DNA of 64,000 nucleotides from Cricetomys ansorgei. Its lineage: Eukaryota; Chordata; Mammalia; Rodentia; Nesomyidae. Within the stretch, counting starts at the first letter, position 1. Each line of letters starts with the position of its first letter. Shown piece by piece: positions 33,540-44,644 of the stretch. A model generated the notes under the pieces. The model had not been told where the DNA came from, did no database searches, and saw only the letters and a program-made list of their open reading frames with translations. Both the position numbers and the translations under genes were made by a program. The stretch covers positions 4,523,001 through 4,587,000 of the forward strand of contig JAMJFZ010000289.1 of the NCBI GenBank assembly GCA_026225945.1. The letters run 5' to 3'.

Positions 33540-35362
33540 CCTTATGGTGGGAAACAATTTTGCTCCCAGAAACCAAATTGCCCAAATATCTTTGGTCTAT
33601 AAAACTCGAATTGAAATGTTTAGGAGAAAATTATTTATATAAGGCTTAAGGGAAAACAGGTGTTCGTTATCTGTGGCTTTATCATTTTACAGATTATCAA
33701 ATATGTTTCCACAGTCTGATTTCTTACCTGTGTATAAAGTTATGGAAGCTGAGTGGACAATTGGAAAAGACAAGTACACTTGTGATTGTCCACCCTCTCT
33801 CTGCAGTGATTTTAGGACCAAGGATGGAGACTTCCAAGTGGGCCGATTTACCTATTGTTAAATTGAGAAATGAAATGAATCTCTTTACCACCGAGATGAT
33901 TTTCAAATAATAAACACCCAAATTAAGAAGCTAATTTCTATCCTACTGAACTTTTTAACACTGTGAACTTGAGTTTCACAGCACACAGACAGATGCATTT
34001 CCTGCCTGTTTTAATCCCCTGTAAGTGCCATAGTTAAAGAACCTCCCAGCAGGGATATTGGTTTTCCTTCCCCATCAGGAGGTGGGGCTGGGAATAGCCC
34101 TGGCCTGGAGAGTTAGCCTTCTGTTCCCTGTTACATACCCAGCCCATGAGCTTGCCCATCTGTTTCTCTTGGATTTTTCTTAAAACTTCAGATATTCTCT
34201 CGTATGACTAATTTCAGGTCCCCCTAATATGAACTTGCCCCAAAGCACAGATGTATGTTTAACTTATAAACTAGGTAGTCATACTGCAGATTTGCTTGTG
34301 CTTTACCACGTAAGTGCTAACATGACCTACCACATCGAATTTGCAGCTCCTCAACATCGGCCTGATTCAAGACAAGACATGGTTCTGAATGCAAACATGA
34401 CTTGGGGTTGAAAAGCACTCTACTATAACTTGAAGCTAGTTACTAGTAACTCCTGGGGACAGATTCTTTAACATGACTTGAACTCTAACCTGTCTAAACC
34501 AAAAGGCCACACCTCCCTTGTCTTCGCACCTTAATCCCAGTGGCCCCTGTGGATGGGTTATTGGGGATACAGCACATAAGAGCTTTATCATTTATAATCT
34601 ATCTCTTCCTCTCTTATTTCATAGGCAACACTAGAAAATGTTTTCAGATATAAATATCAAGATTACTGCTTATAAGTATAAATGACACTAGTATTTTAAT
34701 GTCATGTTAAAAGGTAAATATTTTCTATTTAAAATTTAGTTATTAAAGGTGATGACATTTAAAGGTCAGGAGAAGAATTCTATGGAAGAATGATTCCCAG
34801 CATGGGGTCTTGGGTTCAGTTATCCAGTACCAGTAAAGAAAAAGGTCAATGACATATATTTTCCAGCAGCTATTGAAGCTATGATGCAAAACCCACATTG
34901 TGTATCTATGATGACACACTATTTCCCTCTTTAGACTTATGCATTAAAACATCATAAACTATGAAATTTTATTTTTATAGTAAATATTCCAGGTGGTCAC
35001 TTCCAAAACAGATCTGAGTATTCTAAAAATATTAGATTGTTCTGTGAAGTTTTCTGTTTTGAACAAATTTATGTTTATGAGATCTGTATGTAAGAAGCAT
35101 ATCTAATTTAAAATTGAAGATGATTATTACACAAAGCTATCCATATAGCTGTCAATTCTAGTAATTTACAATAGTTAAAAGGGATTCTGTTATTTTTTTA
35201 CTCATTCCTTCCAGATATAATTTTATATCAATTCCTTAAATTTTTGCCTATGAATATTTATGATAAACTATTTTCTGAATATTTGGCTATTATAACAGAG
35301 AATAAAGGTTAAAACTTATGAAAATTTATAATCAATGCCCTGGTAAAAGAATGCTGTTTAAT
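33540..35362. other. Unassigned AT-rich DNA
   Basis: No gene or clear repeat in about 1.8 kb. The sequence near 34000-34560 is somewhat GC-richer without recognisable elements. Confidence 0.4.
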
Positions 35363-35366
35363 TTTT

Positions 35367-35410
<44 letters not shown>

Positions 35411-35413
35411 TTT

Positions 35414-35453
<40 letters not shown>
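35363..35453. repeat. (TTTC)n tetranucleotide microsatellite
   Basis: A 91-base polypyrimidine array of TTTC units with one T-rich interruption near 35409-35413. All-pyrimidine on the + strand and all-purine on the other, it has the symmetry needed for triplex (H-DNA) formation. Confidence 0.97.
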
Positions 35454-35723
35454 AAGATTTCACAAATTAGTAAGATCACATAGTAAGAGAATGTCATTTT
35501 GTGTCTGATTATGTTAGCCTGATTCTCTCCATTTTCACACATATTCTTAAAAAGTGAACAGTCACATAAGTTTTATGATGTGAGACACAGAATGATCAGC
35601 ACTGTGTAGAAACCATGTAATAGTGGCCCTCACTGCACACATATGCTTATCAAATCACCATGATGTATACTTGAAACCCAGAGCTTGTCAGTTAGCTGAC
35701 TTTTAAACATCAGTTCAACCAAA

Positions 35724-35880
35724 GCTGGATGGTGGCAGCACATGCCTTTAATCCCAACACTTGGGAGGCAGAAGCAGGCAGATCTCCGTGAGTTCAAGGC
35801 CAGCCTGGTCTACAGAATGAGTTCCAGTGACAGCCAGAGTTACAACAGAGAAACAATGTCTCAAAAAAAAAAAAAATCCC
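35724..35880 (+). repeat. Full-length B1 SINE with 10-bp target-site duplication
   Basis: The element runs from 'gctggatggtggcagcacat' through 'gcctttaatcccaacacttg', 'gaggcagaagcaggcagatc', 'gttcaaggccagcctggtct', 'acagccagagttacaacaga' and 'gaaacaatgtctc' to an A tail at about 35863-35876. 'ttcaaccaaa' occurs at 35714-35723 and again at 35881-35890, bracketing the insertion. The internal A and B boxes are near consensus. Its low divergence makes it one of the youngest elements here. The central GTTACAA is the complement of the TTGTAAC seen in the 18 kb B1. Confidence 0.92.
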
Positions 35881-35965
35881 TTCAACCAAACAAGAAATCA
35901 AAAATAAAATTCATGACAGCAAAACAATAAAAATACTTTCTTGTTTCTATTGATAATAGAAACCA

Positions 35966-36042
35966 AGGAGCTTCAGATATAGTTCAGTGGGAGCTCATAT
36001 TTAGCATGTATGAGGCATAGCAAAGGGTTGAAACTGCAGGAT
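35966..36042 (+). repeat. ID-type SINE relic
   Basis: The order 'ggagcttcagatatagttca', 'gtgggagctcatatttagca', 'tgtatgaggcatagcaaagg', 'gttgaaactgcagg' matches ID ('ggctggagatatagctcagt', 'tagagtgcttgcctagcatg', 'aggccctgggttcaatcc') with moderate divergence. Confidence 0.55.
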
Positions 36043-37216
36043 GACTACCCAGTTTATAAACATACACTGAAATCCATATTTTCAAAAACCGGTAACATCG
36101 TAACATTGAAGTCATATGTACATGGCATATATCTTGTTAAAATATGTGTAAAGAGAAGCAGCTGTCATGAACTGGAGGTGCGCTTAATAAACATGAAGAA
36201 CATGCAAATGTGATTGTCCTTACTAAATCATGTGAGACATTAATGGCTTTACCTTTCCCATATAAATATAATGAAGCTCACAGTCCTAATGAAGTTGCCC
36301 AAGGTCATTCACCTACTTTAGCAACAACTGGATGGCCTAATTTAAGGAAATATATATAAGTGCTCTTGGCATCTATGGTAAGAAAAAAAAAAGTGATACA
36401 CTGACGCCTTTTTTTCCTTTAGCTGAGAAAATTTCAAGGGTGTAACAACTATTTATAAACTCTAGAAACAAGTTTCTAATAATTGCGATTTTTTTTGGCA
36501 TTATCCAGAGAAATTTTGACCTGAATTTGCATCTTATTTCTCTGGAGTAGTTTGACAAACCCCTTTATATAACTAGATAGATAATAAGTATTTGGCCTTT
36601 TTGAACGATAAGGTTGTCCTTAAAGCAACCTGCTAGTTAAGAGTGGCAAAACATGTAGACAATAAGGAAGCATGGCTGTGCTTGAACAAAATTGCTGTTA
36701 AAGAAATCAAGTGCTAGATTTGTATTTGACTTAAGAGGTAGAGCTGCATAACCCTGGCTTGACACTTTAGTGATCTCCGGCCCTTTCAGTCACATTTGCT
36801 ATTGCTTACAGTGTTACACTGTTCTGCATACATACCCTTCATAGACAATTTTGCCTACTTGTATGATGTCACTAGAACTTCTGTTCTAATGTGTTCATTC
36901 AGTATGGAAGGTGCCAGTTGTCATTCTAAAGAGTCTTGTGAAAGGCAAGTGGAAATCAGTGGGCCTTTACATGCTGTGTGAAATGCTCCACTGAGCCCTG
37001 CCTATGTGGCACTTACAGCCTATGTGGCAATGATTTGAAAGCAAAGGTTCTGAAGAGTTGCTGAACGTGCTGGGTTACTAAAAGGAATTGTTTCCTTCAC
37101 ACTCAGTGCATTCGATTTTACCAACCACAGTGGTTTTTAGACCACTTGTCTTTAGCTCCTGAATCTGTCTTTTATCCTTTGCTTTTGCTGTTTTCTTTCT
37201 TAAATGAAAGCCTATT
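36043..37216 (-). repeat. Unassigned stretch with possible MIR at 36251-36340
   Basis: Within this interval 'gaagttgcccaaggtcattc' and 'acctactttagcaacaactg' recall the antisense MIR core ('aacttgcccaaggtcacacagctagtaagtgg'). The rest is unassigned. A short direct repeat 'cctatgtggca' occurs twice near 37001 and 37020. No gene is supported. Confidence 0.35.
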
Positions 37217-37417
37217 TGGGGACTTTGGACATGGTTCCCTTGGCAAAGTATTTGCCTCAAAGGCACGAGGGCCTGAGTTTGGATCCCCAGCACCCACTTG
37301 AAAGCCAAAGCCATGGCATGCATTGATAAACTCTGGGCACAATGAGAGATCTTTTCACAAAATATGAGGTCAGTAGTGCTTGAGGAAAGAGACTGAAGTT
37401 GGATCTGTTTGCAGGTA

Positions 37418-37460
<43 letters not shown>

Positions 37461-37469
37461 GCACGCACT
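37217..37469 (+). repeat. B4-type SINE with (CA)n tail
   Basis: The head 'ggggactttggacatggttc' is followed by 'ccttggcaaagtatttgcct', 'cacgagggcctgagtttgga', 'tccccagcacccacttgaaa', 'gggcacaatgagagatcttt' and a CA array at 37419-37469 with CGCA units at its end. The head and B box are well kept; the 3' body is diverged. Frames of 101 and 128 codons on the opposite strand come from the repeat and its CA array. Confidence 0.7.
37419..37469. repeat. (CA)n/(CGCA)n microsatellite
   Basis: A CA array of about 38 bases continues into three CGCA units. It forms the tail of the B4 SINE. Confidence 0.97.
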
Positions 37470-39840
37470 ACTTGTTAGAATGTGTTGAAGCATGTATGAA
37501 GCCCTGGGTGTCCTCCCAAGAACACAATGCTCCCACACTCGCATCACCACATATAAGCACACATTTGAGTTAGAAGCTTTAATGAACAGTTCTCAACTCT
37601 AGCATGAATTTTCACTTGGAAAGGATGATATGAAATGAAAAAAGAACGCTTGAGTTTTGTTTCTTGTGTTTATACCAATAAACAGTGCTCTAGTCACTAA
37701 AATTAAATGTGGAATTTTTGTGTTTTCAGTCATGGCCATCAAGTCACCAATTAGCTGCATCAGATTCAAATGAAATACAAGTGTCATTTAAACACTATCC
37801 TATTTTATTTAACTCATAATTTAATGTATAGATGAGTGCAGTAAGTATGTATTTACGCATCTAAAACTATATTTTCCATTCACTATTATGCAGGAAAAAT
37901 AAGCAAAAATGTCCCCAGTATTAAAAATGTTTAGTATTTAATAAATGCATTAGATATTTATCCTAATTCTCTCTTAACTGAATATAATCAAGAAAAAATT
38001 TTAATGTAAATACTTCTATGTATTTCTCAACATAGCAAAGAAACAAATATATGTTGAAACAAGCATCCAACAGTTCTTTCTCAGAATTTTATGAATTCTA
38101 AATATTTATGATAGCAATTAACCTGTGGTGCATGCATGTGTATCCTTTTAGTAAATGCATATTGAATATGTATGTATATGTAAATTGTATAACCTGAAAT
38201 ATATAGCAGATGGAGAAAATATTGAGATAAGAGTCATGAAAGTTGAATTATATTCTAAATTTTTAACTAAAACTTTATGTAACTTTAGTCTTTACTCCAT
38301 CTTCTTTCAGCTTATCCATCTGCAGGTGAGATTTAGGTCATGATTGAAATGATGAGGTGCTTTCAAAGAAACGTTGTATCACTGCCCAAGTTTTAACACA
38401 TATGTCTTTTAGTTGCAAGAGTACATAAAGACAATATTGATTATCATGTATGAAGTCTCAATTTGTCCCACTCACCAGTCTGCAGATTCCTAAAGGTTAT
38501 CTCTCTACTGCTTCTCTCTCCACTAGGTTTATGTAACTATTTTTCTCAGTTTGTCACTTGGAACTGAATATCTAGAAAAGGACAAACATAGCTAGAACAA
38601 TTGCTAATTACAATTACCAAAAGTAATACTTAAATCAGTATTCAGCAATTCATAAGCCTACCATGCTTGAATTTTTCTTCGAATATTCAAAGCACACATA
38701 TGCATCCATGTGCCCAAGATTCTGTCACTCAGTTATATATTAGTATATTGATGTAATAGTTTTTCACAGTGTAAGAAATCTTATATGTGAATGCATTTCT
38801 TTAAGATGGGTAATCCATATAGTTGAAGACAGACATAAATATATTTGATTTCTTGAATGTTCAGCATCAGATGGGAAGTTATTGAGAGAATTGGCAATAC
38901 AGTTTTCTGGAGTAAGGCAGCAAAGGCAGGGAAGGGAGAACATGCCCAGAAGACTGTTCTGCACTATGCCACAATTGCTGTCACAGCCCTTTTCCTCAAT
39001 GTGAGACCTTTAATATTTCAACATCTTTTGAATAATTTCCCTAGGAAACTAGGTCTTTAGTTTACTCTTTCAGATATCAAAAGCTTGAGTTGAAGATCAA
39101 TTTTTAAACTAAAGGTCTATAACTGTATCTGCTTTTCACCTTCATAAACTTGCCACCAAGAGCCACACGATGGAAGTTCTTCCCAAAAGAAAAAGGAAGC
39201 TGGAAGCTGAGTATTGACAGATTCCCAATATGCTTTAGTCTGTTAGCTGTATGACAGCTGCACTATTCTTACACTGCTTCTCTGTTTACTATTACAACTG
39301 CCCTTTGAAAAATCATCAGAAACATACAAATATCCATTTCCCTTCTGGCACTGATGGTGTTGGCGCTATATGCTTTGTCACTTGCTTTGATATATCTCAT
39401 ATCCTGAAAACTCTGGCTAGCATGGAAGCTAGTGATTGAGTCCATACTCAATGCATAGACATGAGAAATCAATATGGAGGAAAACAAAAGAAAAAATGAT
39501 ACCATTTACTCTTAAACATGTAACAACAACAAACATGATTTTCAGGGAACGGATATAGGTAGATCTACTGAATACCATATTTCTATGACTGGCTATCAAG
39601 GTACAATTTGTATTTGTGCTTTTATCCCTCAACTAGCTATGTAGGCTTTCCTTACTTTCAATTATTACCATACATGGATGAGAATTTTTAAAAGTTAATG
39701 TGGCCATTATATTTAGTCCTCAAATATGGTAGAACCCTATTATTTTGTACTAATAATACATTCAAATGAATATTATACCAATTACTCATAAGGCTACACA
39801 TGCTGTTTGTATCATCTACTTAGCCATTGTTTGCATGCTA
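37470..39840. other. AT-rich unique-looking DNA
   Basis: About 2.4 kb with no delimitable repeat and no gene. The interval 37780-38160 is very AT-rich and could be conserved non-coding sequence, but that is not shown. Confidence 0.4.
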
Positions 39841-39995
39841 CCTACTATTATCAGCCACTGTGCTATGTGTTTTACATAGATAAGCCATTTGGTTCTCATA
39901 TCAACCATGAGACACAGGTTGTTTCAGTGTTCTGGAAAAATAATTAAGATAATTTAATCTCTCAATTCACACAGGTAATAAGTAGTAGGATGAGG
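39841..39995 (-). repeat. MIR SINE, antisense
   Basis: The + strand reads 'cagccactgtgctatgtgtt', 'ttacatagataagccatttg', 'gttctcatatcaaccatgag', then 'ttcacacaggtaataagtag'. This follows the antisense MIR order ('gcactgtgctaagtgctttacatg', 'tcatttaatcctcacaac', 'tcacacagctagtaagtgg'). It is an ancient mammalian tRNA-derived SINE, diverged as expected. Confidence 0.65.
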
Positions 39996-41334
39996 ACGTT
40001 AAATTGGACATATTTTAGAAATGACTCACTATAAAATCCTGGACACCCTTATATTGATGTCTATATTTTTTAAAAGATAACCAAGGTTTTTTGGTAATTT
40101 AATTACCACAAGAAGGGCAATGCTGGCATTCTTGGGGGGTGGGGAAGATTTGGTATTCATTAGATGTATCCAGTGATAACGGAAATTTAATAGATAAAAT
40201 GAAAGTTATTGAGTGTCTAAATAGCCTGGACTCATGTAGCAGGTTCAGCAGAAGCTATACAATTATGTAACTGAGCAAGGCTGTTGTCTACCTGATATAA
40301 AGAACTTTTTGTACGTGGAAGCTTTCAAATAACCCATTACTTTCTGTCCTACGGAGTAAGTGTGTCCTTGGAATCTGGGTTATTCCAGGAGGTCCTTCAA
40401 CATCTTTCATCTCTAAATGGCCTTACTGCTAGTCATTGACACTTACTATAGTCATTTCCCAAGCCATCCATCCAAACTATCCAGCTTCCTCTGTGATTTA
40501 GTGTAGACTTTTATTTCAGGCTAACACATCTTCTTGAAGGAAGTGGAAGGAGAAAATACTGATAATAGCATTCCTCTTAGAGATGGAGTGATGTCTTTCC
40601 TGGCTTTTTAAGAATGTTGACAACTGGAGTGATTCTATAGTGGTACTTTTTAGCTACTGCTAGATCATTCAGCACTCATTATAAAATGGGTTCCAGTAAT
40701 TTCTCCACACTGAATGTCAGTCTCCTACTCTTTAGGACATGAGCTGAGTGTACAATGAATGTTGAAAGAAGGTTTGTGGTGTGTAAGGAGGCACCCATGA
40801 TCTTTAAAATGTATTACACTTGATTCTACTTCTGTGCCACCTGAGTTTTTTGTCCATTATACTAAGATATGGAGTGATATAGATCAAATGATGTTTCCCA
40901 TGTTGTTACTTATTCATACAGCAAATTTTAGGACTGGTCAGGTTAGTCTGTTAAAGAGCATTTATTATTTACTGAAGAAAACATGAATGTTATCCATGCT
41001 CATTTTCATCCAACATTCTCACCAAGGTTGTTCTTTTCTGCATACTCTAACCTGATGGGTTATACTCACTGTGTGTATAATTGAAACCTCAATGCTAGAG
41101 ATTCTTGGAGTACCATATTTATTCATGTAATTGATTATTGTCCCAAGGTGACTCTGTACAATTTTTTCAGTCAAAATGTTATGCCTGTCTTCTGAAAGCA
41201 GAGATAACCACCATTTTCACTGTGGAATGTATTACCCAACTGGGACAAGATCACTGAATCCTAAAACAGCTCCCTGAGACAAGAAGTACTGATATTTTAT
41301 TCTAATTCATGTATGCTATCATTATTGTGATGCT
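39996..41334. other. Unassigned DNA
   Basis: No gene or clear repeat. A short G run lies near 40133-40143. Confidence 0.4.
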
Positions 41335-41412
41335 GAAGATGTTGGTAATAGAAACCAGATGAGAATCTCACCTATGCAATAAGTATATACCACTGAAATA
41401 ATTCCCAGCCCT
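41335..41412 (-). repeat. ID-like SINE relic, antisense
   Basis: The + strand ends 'aataagtatataccactgaa' and 'ataattcccagccct', after 'tggtaatagaaaccag'. This is like the antisense ID ('gcaagcactctaccactgag', 'ctatatccccagccc', preceded by 'gaacccagggcc'). It is strongly diverged. Confidence 0.4.
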
Positions 41413-43471
41413 GCTACATGTATACTATACAGAGATATCCAGGATACCCACTGTTCCATGCATATGATTCCTTAAAGAAATAGAATGCTTTATATGCTTT
41501 AGGATCTTGAATAATATGCAGTCTACCATATTGTGATTCATAAATGAAGACTGATATAATAATAAAGTACAGAGATAAAATTAGAATATCTTCTGGCCAG
41601 GAAAAACTAATGGTTTCTGACCCTCTTTGTGCTGGCATGGGAGTGAAAAGCATTTAGTAGATTAATATATATTTGCAGAGAGCTTGGTCTTATAGTTTAG
41701 GCTAAAGAAGTAAACCACATGTGGAACTCACATTGGAAATGAAATTATTAATCAATTAAATCCAAGCTAATCTTCCTTCAAGGGCTATCCATTTCTCCAT
41801 TAGCCAAAATAGTAAAGGAAATGAGGATGCAGTAGAGGTCGCCATCCTGTTACTAAAAACATGGACAGCTATATTAATTCTGTGCTAGACCCTATGGTAC
41901 TATATTGATTTTTGTTAATTGGATTAGGAGAATGTTTCTAGAAGCCTCTAGTTAGCTCTTTCTTCCAAAACAGCATCATTGCAAAATCCACTTAACCAAT
42001 TGCAAGATTCTGCTTGTTTCTAGTTTATCTCTTCAAATGTATATTTCCGAACAAATATCATAGAAATGACAAATCTAGCTTGGGAATATCACTGGGCACA
42101 CAAAGAAGTCAGTTTGGGGCAAAACTTCATCTATGGTCTGGGTTCTTTCAGAACTCCTCAGGTGTTCTACTGATAGCATATGCAGGTCATTAAGAATCAA
42201 ACATCCCCCACAGAAATCCAATACCTGCAGACAAAACCGAACACCAAGACCTAGGGCAGCCCTTCACCCAATAATGCAAAAAAATATTTTAAACACAACT
42301 AAAATAAACTTCTACAACACATAGTTATTTTATAGCCAAAAAATTGAGGCTTAATATGAATTATGAAATAAATGACCATTACATAGTGGAAAGAGTACTG
42401 GCTACTTATAACCTCAGCAGGTTACCTTTTTATTTGAGTTCTATGATTCAAATATTTCAGCATAGCAGGCTCTTCTGCCTACTCTGCATTTCTGGTATTT
42501 TTCTCCAAGATTAACCCATTCCCACTGAAATCACAGATTTGTTTTAAAATACATGTTTCCCCTTCATGCTGCTCTGTGAAAAGCATACAGCACTGACATT
42601 CTTGGCTTATTTTTTCATTGTGGATTGGCCCTCTTTCTACTGTGGTGTTCTGATCACGTCATTATAAGTATATTAAACACTGAAAAATGACTTCTCATAT
42701 TTCCATTTTCCCAGCTATTGGACTCCTTACTCAATGATGTATACCGAGCTATTTCTGGTATTGCTCTCTCCTTTGATAGGGGCCATGATTGAGTTTGTGT
42801 TTTTGTCAGCCAACCAAGAAAATTATTGCCACCACATAAAGGTCTAAATTAGTGTAAGTTGAGAAACTTTCATCAGTGAACACTTGTCAATAATTTTAGT
42901 TTTATTGAAATATATGCTCCACCTTTGTTAATAAACAAAAAAGTGATTACCTAATTACTTAAACCAATGAGAAACATCTATTGTATCCCTGGACTAAATG
43001 TTTCACCTTGTATTCTCCTCTTCCAATTAAACAGGGATCCATCAAGAGTTAATACATAGGTGGAAGAGAGTGTGGGGGCTATTGGCTTTTTTCTTCCAAG
43101 TTAACTCTGGTAAGAGAAGAGGAACATTGTCCTCAGTCAGACAATGAACAGCCCTCCTAGGCAAATCAGGACCTTTAGATGCTTGGAATGCTCCTGAACT
43201 CTTTATAAATTAAACCCTTAAAGTATCCTGTCAAAGACGCTTAATCCTATGAGTTCAGCTAACACTGGAAGCCCTCAGCCATAGAACTGAATTTGAGATT
43301 TGTATATTGGCTGCTTTATCTGTGGCTTTATATACTAGGGGAGACTTTAAAGTAATATCACAAACTGTCTAAAGGTTTCACTTCCTTTAGCTGAGAATTT
43401 AGATATCAGGATGTGTCAGTTGCTTTCCTTACACTGCCCAAATCATTTAAAGGTCCCATTCAACCACAGAG
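41413..43471. other. AT-rich unassigned DNA
   Basis: About 2 kb without a gene or repeat that I can delimit. Frames up to 79 codons look random. Confidence 0.4.
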
Positions 43472-44184
43472 CCACTGAATTCTTTTTCTTTTTTCTTTTT
43501 TAATTTTTTTCATATAATATATCCTGACCTCTTCCTCTACTCCCTCCAATCCCTCACCTCCTCTCAGAAAAGAGCAGGCCTCCCAGGGTTACCACTCCAA
43601 CAGGGCATATCAAAATGGAACAAGGCAGGAACAAGCCCCTACCTCATGGCTGGAAGAGGCAGTCCAATGGGAGGAAAAAGGTCCCAAGGGCAAGTAAAAG
43701 GGTCATAAACCCCCTTCCCCACTCCAACTTTTAGGACTTTTACAAGAACACCAAGCCAGACAACCATAAGATATATGTAGGGAACCATTCAGGCTCTGTG
43801 TGCCCCTAAGAGTGCTAGTTAGTTGACTACATGGGTCTTGTCCTCCTGGTGTCCTCGACCCCTCTGATCCCCACAATGCCCCTCCCCCTTTCCACAAGGT
43901 CCCTTGAGCTCTGCCAGATGTTTGGCTCTGAACTAACACAGCCACAAAACCTTCAAAGCAGGATAGGTTTATCCTGCCTGCAGGATCTGCTGAGGCAATG
44001 GAAGAGCTCCATGCCAAGGGGGAAGCCCATGCCTGATACTGCAGGGATGGGCTAGCCAGGAACTGGAGACTGCATACCCAGAAATGATTCCTAATGGTAT
44101 TCTGAAATGCTCATAGGTTGATGCCTAGCCCAATAGACATCAGAGAGGCTCCCTCTGGCAGCCAATGGGAACCACTGAATTCTT
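43472..44184 (-). mobile_element. 5'-inverted (twin-primed) L1 insertion with 13-bp TSD
   Basis: 'ccactgaattctt' occurs at 43472-43484 and 44172-44184. Between the copies, a T-rich run (43485-43510, antisense A tail) leads into antisense L1 3' UTR ('ctctactccctccaatccct', 'agcaggcctcccagggttac', 'tggaacaaggcaggaacaag', 'tcccaagggcaagtaaaagg', 'gagctctgccagatgtttgg') up to about 43931. From about 43936 the orientation flips to sense L1 ('acacagccacaaaaccttca', 'caggatctgctgaggcaatg', 'aactggagactgcataccca', 'tcctaatggtattctgaaat', 'gacatcagagaggctccctc') ending at 44171. In L1 coordinates the sense part lies directly 5' of the antisense part. Frames of 74 and 104 codons here are incidental. 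Confidence 0.85.
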
Positions 44185-44342
44185 AATCTTCATTATATCA
44201 AATGATCATACCATTCCATACTCTCAAATTAATACAGCCTTCTAAGGACTCTCAAACTCATACATATCCTTAAGTGCTAGATAATCAAAATGCATTTATT
44301 CTAGGTAGCTTTGGAGGTAAATCACAGTGTAAACTAAGACCC

Positions 44343-44361
44343 AATTCAATTCAATTCAATT
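44343..44361. repeat. (AATTC)n short tandem repeat
   Basis: About four units of AATTC. Confidence 0.8.
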
Positions 44362-44474
44362 GAAAGGAATGTGTTAGATTTGGTAGCAAGGTTAGAGCTG
44401 AAAACTGATAGAGATACAGCCAAGTGCATCAAGTCTACTGAAGAGAATTGTACAAGACTTTCATTCCAGTACTG

Positions 44475-44476
44475 GG

Positions 44477-44573
<97 letters not shown>

Positions 44574-44644
44574 GGGAGGGAGAGAGAGAGGGAGGGAGAG
44601 AGAGAGAGAGATAGAAAGAAACAGAGACAGAAACAGAGACAGAA
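44475..44644. repeat. (GA)n homopurine tract
   Basis: A GA array of about 137 bases (44475-44611) with GGGA interruptions in its right part, followed by GAAA/CAGA-type degenerate units to about 44644. One strand is almost purely purine over the main array. Frames of 67-94 codons in this interval are repeat translations (RE or SL repeats), not genes. Confidence 0.97.

Noticed and set aside
33316..33642. 108-codon plus-strand frame
   Set aside because: It overlaps the possible MER5A remnant, and the product has no recognisable features.
37078..37562. Minus-strand frames of 101 and 128 codons
   Set aside because: They run through a B4 SINE and its (CA)n tail, giving Cys-Val repeats. The length comes from the stop-free dinucleotide array.
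43703..44055. Frames of 104 (minus) and 74 (plus) codons
   Set aside because: They fall in L1 3' UTR sequence and cross the inversion point. They are non-coding parts of the element.
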